A stretch of DNA of 6,685 nt, from assembly GCA_021800745.1 (NCBI GenBank), contig JAJYYS010000088.1, forward strand, positions 1-6,685, written 5' to 3'. Of this stretch, positions 1 to 5,085 are shown piece after piece (positions within the stretch are counted from its first letter, which is position 1; every line of letters begins with the position of its first letter). The notes under the pieces are model-generated. The model was not told the origin of the DNA, ran no database searches, and worked only from the letters and a program-made list of their open reading frames with translations. This DNA comes from a bacterium (GTDB lineage: Bacteria > SZUA-79 > Acidulodesulfobacterales > Acidulodesulfobacteraceae). A program made the translations under genes and the position numbers.

Positions 1-2
1 CG

Positions 3-113
3 TCGTTCAGGATATGGCCGTCCATTCAGTACGGGGTATTGGGAAATATAATTGCCGATTTTCCTTTGATAAACAAAAGCCTCAATTTATCTTATTCCGG
101 CAACGATATGTGA
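3..113 (+). CDS. C-terminal end of a group 4 hydrogenase / complex I-like large subunit (HycE/NuoD family), partial
   Basis: The gene enters from the left edge; 36 codons are visible before TGA. The tail has a Trp-Pro pair at residues 5-6 and the stretch NIIADFPLINKSLNLSYSG (15-33). This resembles the end of HycE/HyfG-like and NuoD-like large subunits, where a conserved DFPLINKSF-type stretch leads into the last cysteine pair that holds Ni and Fe in true hydrogenases. Here the corresponding spot reads Ser-Tyr-Ser-Gly, with no cysteine, and the protein ends five residues after the second serine. This fits a non-hydrogenase, energy-converting-hydrogenase-related subunit more than an active NiFe enzyme. 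The family call comes from remembered motifs and the adjacent NuoB/HycG-like gene 15 bp downstream. Only the tail is visible, so the first cysteine pair cannot be checked. Confidence 0.6.
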   Translation, partial: SFRIWPSIQYGVLGNIIADFPLINKSLNLSYSGNDM

Positions 114-128
114 TTAAGGTGATAATAT

Positions 129-689
129 ATGAGCTTTCTAAGTAAATTATTATTTAAAAATAAAACGCAGGAAATACCAGCCGCCGGAAGCGATTCGATT
201 TTAATTAAAGGGGAAGAATTAAAACGTTCGGTTAACGGAGTCTTTGGGAGAAGTTTATTCGTAAGGCTTGTGGACAGCGGTTCATGCAATGCCTGCGAAA
301 ACGAGCTCGCCGCTCTTTCCAACCCTTATTACGATTTGGAAAGATTCGGCATAAAGTTTGTCGCATCCCCTAAGCATGCGGACGTTCTTATAATAACTGG
401 ATGCGTAACTAGAAATATGCTTAATCCTATGTTAAAGACTTATGAAAATATACCGTCGCCTAAGTTCGTGATTACTGCGGGGGACTGTCCCGAAACTGGA
501 GGGCCGTTTAAAGATTCATATTCGGTATGCGGCCCGGTTTCAAAATATTTAAATGTCGCCGTGCATATTAATGGATGTCCGCCCGAACCGGAAACTATAA
601 TATCGGGATTTTTAAAATTTATGGACATTCTAACAGCCTCTTATAGCAATATCGAAAATACAAGCATTAAAATGCCTAATAAATTATAA
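129..689 (+). CDS. NuoB/HycG-family [4Fe-4S] subunit of a group 4 hydrogenase-like or complex I-like membrane complex
   Basis: This 186-residue protein carries the terminal 4Fe-4S (N2-type) cluster that passes electrons between the large subunit and the peripheral iron-sulfur chain. The cluster ligands are visible: C53 and C56 in GSCNACE, C120 in AGDC, and C150 in NGCPPEP. The spacing C56 to C120 to C150 matches NuoB-like proteins. The C-x2-C first pair is the hydrogenase form (HycG, HyfI, EchC) rather than the adjacent Cys-Cys of respiratory NuoB. Residues 67-95 (PYYDLERFGI, then SPKHADVLIITG) are also typical of this family. Two further cysteines, C92 and C134, lie outside the usual set; C92 is where many homologues have proline. 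The start is supported by AAGGTGA at 116-122, six bases before ATG. It follows the large-subunit tail, so the pair is an operon fragment. The last 15 residues are polar and poorly conserved-looking. Confidence 0.9.
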   Translation: MSFLSKLLFKNKTQEIPAAGSDSILIKGEELKRSVNGVFGRSLFVRLVDSGSCNACENELAALSNPYYDLERFGIKFVASPKHADVLIITGCVTRNMLNPMLKTYENIPSPKFVITAGDCPETGGPFKDSYSVCGPVSKYLNVAVHINGCPPEPETIISGFLKFMDILTASYSNIENTSIKMPNKL

Positions 690-768
690 ATGTTTCCTAA
701 TAAATTATTAAAGTTTTTGCTTTGGAATTTTTAGAAATAAAAAACGCCGATTTTAGAACCGTTAAAGC

Positions 769-790
769 CATTATTCCTATTGGAATAATG
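769..790. repeat. Perfect 9-bp inverted repeat, possible terminator stem
   Basis: CATTATTCC (769-777) and GGAATAATG (782-790) form a perfect hairpin with a 4-base loop. It lies 80 bp after the NuoB/HycG-like gene and 14 bp past the end of the minus-strand reading frame at 804. It could therefore end transcription from either side. Neither side has a clean T-run after the stem and the stem is AT-rich, so terminator function is uncertain. Confidence 0.35.
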
Positions 791-803
791 TAAATTGCTA
801 ATT

Positions 804-1031
804 TCAAAGAGTCTTTACAATATAGTAAAAGTGAATTAACCCTTCAATTAAATAAATAATCGCCATAATGGGTATAATGAAAGAAAAGGCAACCATTGGC
901 GGAATTTGTTCAAATGGCCTTAAAAAAGTTCCGTTTATTTCTTCTATCGCGATTATATTGCCGGCAACCCCTATAAAAAATGCAGTTATTAAATAGGATA
1001 AAGCATACAATAGGTAAGCTTAAAAATCCAT
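804..1031 (-). pseudogene. Small hydrophobic membrane protein, reading frame broken by an in-frame TAA
   Basis: On the minus strand, ATG at 1031-1029 opens Met-Asp-Phe, then TAA at 1022-1020. The same frame then runs on for 71 codons to the stop at 804. Ignoring the TAA, the product is about 75 residues with two clear hydrophobic spans, around 5-25 and 43-70. A polar loop with Glu-Glu, an NGTF stretch and PFEQIPP separates them. It has no cysteine, so it is not MerC, MerE, MerF or MerH. AAAAGGA at 1050-1044 is a possible ribosome site, though 12 bases from the ATG is long. Without the ATG, the only start is TTG at 1010, which has no ribosome site. Reading TTA for TAA would restore the gene. 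Readings include a recent pseudogene, a sequencing error, TTG initiation or a chance frame. The divergent position beside the mer promoter is where a merR often sits, but this is not a regulator. Family not recognised. Confidence 0.4.
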
Positions 1032-1063
1032 ATGATTAATTTATCCTTTTAGTTTAAAAAAGC

Positions 1064-1095
1064 TTGACATTATAGTAAGGTATAAGATGTAAAAT
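1064..1095 (+). promoter_or_regulatory. Likely MerR-family-controlled promoter of the mer cluster
   Basis: A perfect -35 box TTGACA (1064-1069) is followed by a 20-bp spacer and TAAAAT (1090-1095). Overlong 19-20 bp spacers are the hallmark of promoters that MerR-family activators twist into shape. The spacer holds the dyad TTATA (1070-1074), GTAAGG, TATAA (1081-1085), where such an operator would sit. The CTATAGTA-like left half recalls the Pb/Cd/Zn-type operators of this family more than the classic mercury GTAC-containing dyad. On the minus strand, TATAAT at 1074-1069 could serve a divergent transcript. It is about 62 bp upstream of the first mer gene. Confidence 0.6.
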
Positions 1096-1146
1096 ATAAA
1101 TATTGGGTTTGGAATAAAAAGAAAAATTTTAAAAAATAAACGATTT

Positions 1147-1151
1147 GGAGG
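1147..1151 (+). promoter_or_regulatory. Ribosome binding site of the merP-like gene
   Basis: GGAGG lies five bases before ATG 1157. It overlaps an in-frame TTG at 1145 and so decides the start in favour of ATG 1157. Confidence 0.85.
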
Positions 1152-1156
1152 TTTTT

Positions 1157-1543
1157 ATGAAAAGTTATTTAAATAGGAAAAATGTTATTGCGGGTATTTT
1201 CGCTGTTTTAATTTTAGCTTCGCTGGTATCGTTGGTATCGGCATTCGTCTATCAAAAAAAAGCCGTTTCGGGTACACTTATGTCTGCCGTTTTTACGAAG
1301 ACAAACGCTCTTAATACGGATAAATTTAAAGTTTACGGGCTTGTGTGCGGGGATACTTTTTGCATAACCTCTATTCAGAATGCGTTATATAAGATAAAAG
1401 GTGTTGTTTCGGCAAAAATTGATATGGAAAATCAAGAGGCAATAGTAAAGTTTCACGGAAACATTCCGCCAGAAACCTTTATAAAGGCAATAGACGGCGC
1501 ATCTACCGCCATGTTTCATTATACCGCCCATTATATAAAATAA
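1157..1543 (+). CDS. merP: MerP-like membrane-anchored mercury-binding protein with an expanded CxxxxC loop
   Basis: This 128-residue protein begins with a basic stretch and a hydrophobic segment (about 10-31), which is a signal anchor or an uncleaved signal. A short linker (32-57) leads to a heavy-metal-associated (HMA) domain at about 58-123. In MerP and related domains the metal site is GMTCxxC. Here it reads GLVCGDTFC, with C64 and C69 four residues apart, so the loop is two residues longer than standard. The rest of the fold is well kept: ALYKIKGVVSAKID and EAIVKFHG match the helix-1, strand-2 and strand-3 pattern of MerP. The role would be to capture Hg(II) in the periplasm or at the outer membrane face and pass it to MerT, encoded 68 bp downstream. 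Usual MerP proteins are about 91 residues with a cleaved signal and follow merT. The MerP assignment rests on the fold pattern plus context. Whether the longer loop still prefers mercury is unknown. Confidence 0.8.
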   Translation: MKSYLNRKNVIAGIFAVLILASLVSLVSAFVYQKKAVSGTLMSAVFTKTNALNTDKFKVYGLVCGDTFCITSIQNALYKIKGVVSAKIDMENQEAIVKFHGNIPPETFIKAIDGASTAMFHYTAHYIK

Positions 1544-1611
1544 ATTAACGGTATAATATATCGCTTAATTTAATTATGTAATTATGCAGATAAGCAAAGA
1601 GGTAAAGTATT

Positions 1612-2070
1612 ATGAAAACAATAAATATATCTAACACAATTTCCGGCGCAAGCTCCAATGTAACTTCCGGATCCGCAGCCCTCTTCGCAATTTTGGGAGG
1701 GGCTTGCTGCTGGGGACCGTTAGTTTTCAGCATACTGGGAGTGGGTGCAAGCACTGGGGGAGTTTTAGGTTCCACTGCCTCTTTTCTGGGAGTTATTGCG
1801 CCTTATAGAAATTATTTTTTGATATTAAATATTGCCGGCATCCTTTTATCCTTTTTCTTTATTTATATAATGCCGAAAATTCCTTTACAAAAAAATGTGT
1901 CTAATATCGGCGAAAGCGCAGGCGGAGAATCATGCGGTTGCGAGACGCCTAAGGGTTCGCTTAATTTTAGCAAGATAGTTTTTTTCTCGTCTGTATTGAT
2001 TACGGCCTTAATCTTTATATATTTATATGTCGATACCGGCCAGATTTTTATGGCGTGGCCGCAATTGTAA
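1612..2070 (+). CDS. merT: MerT-like inner-membrane mercuric ion transporter
   Basis: This 152-residue membrane protein moves Hg(II) from the MerP-type binding protein through the inner membrane to MerA. The signature Cys-Cys pair (C32, C33) lies in the first membrane span, in GGACCWGPLVFSILGVG, matching the ACCLGPL motif of classical MerT. The second span (about 66-88) starts with APYRNYF, matching the EPYRPIF of MerT. A cytoplasmic loop carries the second thiol pair, C108 and C110 (SCGC). A third span runs at about 120-141. Classical MerT is about 116 residues; the excess here is a longer N-terminus (about 20 residues) and a longer loop. The second cysteine pair is CxC, not the wider-spaced pair of Tn501-type MerT. 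AAGAGG at 1597-1602 is nine bases before the ATG. It sits between the merP-like gene and merA on the same strand. Confidence 0.88.
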   Translation: MKTINISNTISGASSNVTSGSAALFAILGGACCWGPLVFSILGVGASTGGVLGSTASFLGVIAPYRNYFLILNIAGILLSFFFIYIMPKIPLQKNVSNIGESAGGESCGCETPKGSLNFSKIVFFSSVLITALIFIYLYVDTGQIFMAWPQL

Positions 2071-2103
2071 GGCAGGGAAGACAAACTGCCTGACTTGTTT
2101 TTT
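2070..2103 (+). terminator. Possible weak terminator or attenuator between merT and merA
   Basis: AGGCAG (2070-2075) pairs with CTGCCT (2086-2091) across a 10-base loop. A run of six T follows at 2098-2103, six bases further on. The stem is short and the gap to the T-run is longer than in a strong intrinsic terminator. Partial read-through into merA is therefore more plausible than full termination. Confidence 0.35.
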
Positions 2104-2164
2104 GCGCAAATGTTTATTGTTAATAACATATATTTGTAATATTTATTGGAACATTATAAATACA

Positions 2165-2169
2165 GGGAG
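2165..2169 (+). promoter_or_regulatory. Ribosome binding site of merA
   Basis: GGGAG lies six bases before ATG 2176. It rules out the upstream in-frame TTG at 2146, which has no such site. The homology (an HMA domain beginning MKKIKIIVEGM) also begins at this ATG. Confidence 0.8.
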
Positions 2170-2175
2170 AAAATC

Positions 2176-3870
2176 ATGAAGAAGATTAAAATAATCGTCG
2201 AGGGTATGACCTGCGAACACTGCGTTGCATCTGTAAATAAAGCGATAAATAGAGTAAAGGGGGTTGTCAAAGTAGATACTTCTTTATCGAAAAAAGAAAG
2301 CACGATTTTGGCATTAGACGACATAAAAGTTGAAGATATAAAGAAAAATATAGAAAATGCCGGCTATACCCCATTATCTCACGAAACCGTTTACGTTTCG
2401 GAAACCGAAAAGACCGAGGCAGACAATAATAGTCAGACCGGCAAAAACCATAATTATGATTACGATTTAATAATATTAGGCGGCGGTTCTGCCGCTTTTT
2501 CCTCGGCTATTAAATTTGCCGACGAAGGCAAAAAAGTGTGCGTTATCGAAAACTGGGTTATAGGCGGCACATGCCTTAACAGGGGCTGTGTTCCTTCGAA
2601 ACATCTTTTGGAAGCGGCTAGAATATACTACGAACCTTTGAGTAATAAATTTAAAGGCATAGAAACAAAGCAGGTGCGGATTGACATAAAAGAACTCATA
2701 AAAGTGAAAACCGAACTTCTTAACAGCCTTAGGGAAATGAAATATTATAACGTATTAAGGGGTTACGGCAATATTAAATTCATAGAAGGCAAAGGAAGTT
2801 TTGCGTCAAAAAATTCGGTTGAGGTTATCCCGAACGATAAAAACATAGACCCTTATAAAATTACCTCGGATAAATTCATTATTGCTACGGGTTCGACGAA
2901 CCAGATAATAGATATTAAAGGATTGGGGGAGGTCGGCTATATTACAAACGAAGAGATATTAAACTTAAAGTACCTGCCGGAAACACTTTTAATATTGGGC
3001 ACAAGGGCAGTATCGCTTGAATTTGCGCAGATGTTTAGAAGATTCGGTTCAAAGGTGGTAGTGGTAGGGCGTTCAGGCAGGATTTTGCTTAACGAAGAGC
3101 CCGAAATTTCGGAGTCGCTTTTGCAAATCTTAAAAAACGAAGGAATAGAGTTTTTACTGAACTCCTCTATAAAACGCCTTTATAAAGAGGACGGCAAAAA
3201 ATATGCCGAAATTGAAACGGGAGAAGGGCTGAAAACGGTCAAGTTCGATGAATTTTTAATGGCAACCGGCGTTGTAGGAAATACCGAAGATTTAAATTTG
3301 GAGGCTGTCGGCGTCGAAACCTATAAACAGGGTTTTATTAAAGTGGACGGCGAACTTAAGACTACGAATCCCGATATTTATGCTTGCGGCGACGTTACGG
3401 GTTTAACGAGGTTAGTTACGACTGCCGCGTATGACGGCAAGATAGCCGCAGGCAACATGCTTCACGGCAAACATATAAAAGCGGACTACTCTTCCGTTGC
3501 GCATACGACATTTACCGACCCTGAAGTATCTTCCGTCGGATTAACGGAGGAAGCGGCTATAAAAGAAGGCTATGATGTAATTAAGGTTGTTTTTCCTGTT
3601 GAATTCGTTCCTAAAGCCCAGGCTATTTTTAAAACGGAGGGGCTAATAAAGATGATAGCGGATAAAAAAACAAACAAGGTTATCGGAATTCATATGTTAG
3701 CGCACAACTCGTCGGAAACAATCCAGCAGGCAAGCGTTTATATTCAAAATAATTATACAATCCAACAAATCGGAGAAGAAATAGGCGTTTATCCTACTAT
3801 GGCGGAAGGACTTAAGCTGGCTGCCCAAACATTCACTAAAGATGTCAGCAAACTCAGCTGCTGTGCATAA
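2176..3870 (+). CDS. merA: Mercuric reductase MerA with one N-terminal HMA domain
   Basis: This 564-residue cytoplasmic flavoenzyme reduces Hg(II) to volatile Hg(0) with NAD(P)H. Residues 1-68 are an HMA (NmerA) domain with GMTCEHC (C13, C16), which delivers mercury to the core. A polar linker follows (about 72-95). The pyridine nucleotide-disulfide oxidoreductase core has the FAD motif LGGGSAA (101-107), the redox disulfide GGTCLNRGCVPSK (C133, C138), the NAD(P)H-binding stretch LLILGTRAVSLEF (271-283) and the second FAD motif YACGDVTG (402-409). The MerA-specific C-terminal pair C562-C563 ends the protein as KLSCCA. Y255 (VGYITNEE) and Y539 (VYPTMAEGLKLAAQ) match the active-site tyrosines known from Tn501 MerA. 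All key residues are present and the length is normal for a one-HMA enzyme. It lies 105 bp after merT and 26 bp before the next gene. Confidence 0.97.
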   Translation: MKKIKIIVEGMTCEHCVASVNKAINRVKGVVKVDTSLSKKESTILALDDIKVEDIKKNIENAGYTPLSHETVYVSETEKTEADNNSQTGKNHNYDYDLIILGGGSAAFSSAIKFADEGKKVCVIENWVIGGTCLNRGCVPSKHLLEAARIYYEPLSNKFKGIETKQVRIDIKELIKVKTELLNSLREMKYYNVLRGYGNIKFIEGKGSFASKNSVEVIPNDKNIDPYKITSDKFIIATGSTNQIIDIKGLGEVGYITNEEILNLKYLPETLLILGTRAVSLEFAQMFRRFGSKVVVVGRSGRILLNEEPEISESLLQILKNEGIEFLLNSSIKRLYKEDGKKYAEIETGEGLKTVKFDEFLMATGVVGNTEDLNLEAVGVETYKQGFIKVDGELKTTNPDIYACGDVTGLTRLVTTAAYDGKIAAGNMLHGKHIKADYSSVAHTTFTDPEVSSVGLTEEAAIKEGYDVIKVVFPVEFVPKAQAIFKTEGLIKMIADKKTNKVIGIHMLAHNSSETIQQASVYIQNNYTIQQIGEEIGVYPTMAEGLKLAAQTFTKDVSKLSCCA

Positions 3871-3896
3871 TTTAATGACATAGGTGAGGCAAAACA

Positions 3897-4148
3897 ATGG
3901 ATAAAACGGAAAAAAATGAAGATTTTCAAGATACTATACAAAGTCTGTTGATAGAAATAGATAATATTAAAGACTATTTGGAAGAAATATATAGTTATAA
4001 CGGAGATACAAAGAAACTCTTTACGAATTACGATATCGAGCGTAAAGTCAATGAATTAAGCGACAAGGTCGAAGTTTTTAACTGGTGGTGGAAGGTAATC
4101 GTGAGAGATGTAAAAGAGATGAAATATATCCTGAAGCCGGAAAGTTAA
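3897..4148 (+). CDS. Small soluble protein of unknown function at the end of the mer cluster
   Basis: This 83-residue protein is rich in Asp, Glu, Lys and Ile, with no cysteine, no signal peptide and no membrane span. Residues 8-34 and 44-61 look helical, with heptad-like spacing of Ile, Leu and Tyr, so a short coiled coil or helical hairpin is likely. Three consecutive tryptophans (63-65) in FNWWWKVIVRDVKEM mark the end of the second helix and are unusual for so small a protein. AGGTGAGG at 3882-3889 is seven bases before the ATG. The start is 26 bp after the merA stop, which argues for co-transcription. The lack of cysteine makes direct Hg(II) binding unlikely. Family not recognised; the role in mercury handling is inferred only from position. 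Confidence 0.75.
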   Translation: MDKTEKNEDFQDTIQSLLIEIDNIKDYLEEIYSYNGDTKKLFTNYDIERKVNELSDKVEVFNWWWKVIVRDVKEMKYILKPES

Positions 4149-4207
4149 GAGCGGCGCTGTTAAAGCGGGACGTTTTATTTAACCCTTAAGGACATTTCTA
4201 ATTTGCC

Positions 4208-4257
4208 TTGACATTTATATCGATTAATCTTGATAAAGCCCCGAAACATGGTATTAT
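4208..4257 (+). promoter_or_regulatory. Promoter of the SHOCT-domain gene with an ArsR-like operator dyad
   Basis: The better promoter is TTGATA (4230-4235), a 16-bp spacer, then TATTAT (4252-4257). An additional consensus TTGACA lies at 4208-4213. An imperfect inverted repeat overlaps the -35 box: ATCGA (4219-4223), six bases, TTGAT (4230-4234), extending outward to 4216-4237 with six of eight pairs matching. An ATCAA-N6-TTGAT layout is typical of ArsR/SmtB-family repressors. It suggests metal- or metalloid-dependent derepression independent of the mer promoter. No arsR gene is in the window. Confidence 0.45.
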
Positions 4258-4319
4258 ATAAATATTCTGAGCAATAATAGCAAAACCGCGGAAAATGTAA
4301 TACTTAAGGAGGAAATAAT

Positions 4320-4595
4320 ATGATGCCTTACTTTTTTTGGGGAAGCGGAATGTGGATATTTCCGATTATCGGGATAATAGTTATGTTGTTTATAGTATTT
4401 ATGATTTTCGGGCGCGGCGGCTTTATGGGCGGATGCGGCGGAAACCGACACGACCGGCATTACCGCGGCGACGACAGGCATTATACGAAAGACAGCCGTT
4501 CGGAATCCGCAATGGACATATTAAACAAAAGATATGCCAAAGGCGAAATAACGAAAGAAGAATTCGAGCGGATGAAAAAAGATATAGCGGGTTAA
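4320..4595 (+). CDS. Membrane-anchored SHOCT-domain small protein
   Basis: This 91-residue protein starts with one hydrophobic span (about 4-30, rich in Ile, Phe and Met). A glycine-rich turn with one cysteine (C39, GGCGG) follows. Next is a charged stretch of His, Asp and Arg (43-60, with H44, H47 and H54), and then a short helical SHOCT domain (about 65-90: AMDILNKRYAKGEITKEEFERMKKDI). SHOCT is a C-terminal oligomerisation-type motif common in small bacterial membrane proteins; no enzymatic role is known for this architecture. A strong AAGGAGG at 4306-4312 is seven bases before the ATG; the second ATG at 4323 is also usable. It has its own promoter and follows the mer cluster by 171 bp on the same strand. 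The His/Asp patch plus Cys could bind metal, but that is inference. Confidence 0.85.
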   Translation: MMPYFFWGSGMWIFPIIGIIVMLFIVFMIFGRGGFMGGCGGNRHDRHYRGDDRHYTKDSRSESAMDILNKRYAKGEITKEEFERMKKDIAG

Positions 4596-4886
4596 CACTA
4601 TTTTATTTTTTATTTTATATTATGAAACTTTATATTGTCTTTACCGGATATAAGCAGGGCCGGATCTTTCCCATATAGGTTCAAAAAGAAGTTTTTAGTG
4701 GATTGCTGCCTAGACAGCCTATCCGTCTGCGCATTTTAAACGCGGCTCCATAGTTAAGATTAGCTGTAAAACTTATCCGGCAATAATGCCAAATTACGAA
4801 CATATGCCCAAATCGCAGGTCATAACCAACCATAAACATTTCAAAATATCTCGAATCTCTTAAATAAGTAAAATTTATGTTAGCGC

Positions 4887-5006
4887 TCAAAAAGTTATCA
4901 CCTGATAGCCGTCTGCCATCAGGTCGGGAATAACTGCGGAAGAACTCATAAGCTTTATTTTTTTATCGCTTAATAGGGTTGCTTTTCTAATTTTGTAGAT
5001 ATAAAA
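4887..5006 (-). pseudogene. Possible C-terminal gene fragment on the minus strand
   Basis: Reading the minus strand from 5006 to the TGA at 4889-4887 gives 39 codons that look protein-like: DKKIKLMSSS, followed by AVIPDLMADGYQVITF at the end. A TAA closes the frame just upstream (5009-5007). The only ATG (4949) leaves 20 residues, with no clear ribosome site. It could be the 3' remnant of a lost gene, but short open stretches arise easily by chance. Family not recognised. Confidence 0.2.
4893..4935. repeat. Two-part inverted repeat forming a long hairpin
   Basis: The inner stem is ACCTGAT (4900-4906) with ATCAGGT (4918-4924), seven perfect pairs around an 11-base loop. The outer stem is AGTTAT (4893-4898) with ATAACT (4930-4935), six perfect pairs, separated from the inner stem by an asymmetric internal loop (1 and 5 bases). 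No T-run follows directly, so it is not a standard terminator. It could be a structured leader, an operator or a chance fold. Confidence 0.5.
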
Positions 5007-5028
5007 TTATATCAAGAATTATATAAAG
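4998..5028. repeat. AT-rich dyad and tandem 12-bp repeat upstream of the NuoE-NuoF gene
   Basis: GATATAA (4998-5004), AA, TTATATC (5007-5013) is a perfect 7-bp-arm palindrome. Overlapping it, AATTATATCAAG (5005-5016) is followed directly by AATTATATAAAG (5017-5028), identical at 11 of 12 positions. The block lies 57-88 bp before the ATG at 5086, a reasonable place for a promoter or operator. AT-richness lowers its significance. Confidence 0.35.
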
Positions 5029-5085
5029 ACATAAAAAGACAGATTTCGAAGATATAGAGTTAAAAATTAGAAATATTATAGCTCA

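Larger units (their letters stand above)
4596..5085. other. 490-bp region with no convincing intact gene
   Basis: After the SHOCT gene comes a T-rich stretch (4602-4620) without a hairpin. Nothing recognisable follows to about 4880, apart from a 69-codon minus-strand frame (4681-4890) that has only a TTG start and no ribosome site. Further on are a minus-strand gene-like fragment (4887-5006), a long inverted repeat (4893-4935) and AT-rich direct and inverted repeats (4998-5028) just before the NuoE-NuoF gene. No tRNA, CRISPR or intact insertion sequence was seen. The upstream plus-strand reading from about 4682 is broken by several stops, as expected of decayed or non-coding DNA. Confidence 0.6.

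Noticed and set aside
440..628. Minus-strand frame inside the NuoB/HycG-like gene
   Set aside because: Antisense shadow of a well-supported gene.
1145..1156. Upstream TTG start for the merP-like gene
   Set aside because: The TTG overlaps the GGAGG ribosome site that serves ATG 1157.
1552..1557. TATAAT box between the merP-like gene and merT
   Set aside because: No acceptable -35 sequence at the right distance.
1571..1586. Tandem repeat of TAATTATG before merT
   Set aside because: Perfect but only two 8-bp copies in AT-rich spacer; no evidence of function.
2146..2175. Upstream TTG start for merA adding ten residues
   Set aside because: No ribosome site precedes it; GGGAG fits ATG 2176, where the HMA domain begins.
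4152..4180. Possible terminator after the 83-residue gene
   Set aside because: The only stem is four base pairs (CGCT/AGCG) and the T-rich stretch is interrupted; too weak to call.
4337..4678. 113-codon plus-strand frame overlapping the SHOCT gene
   Set aside because: It is out of frame with a clearly real gene that has a strong ribosome site; arginine-rich shadow translation.
4681..4890. 69-residue minus-strand frame
   Set aside because: Only a TTG start, no ribosome site, no recognisable motif; not supported as a gene.
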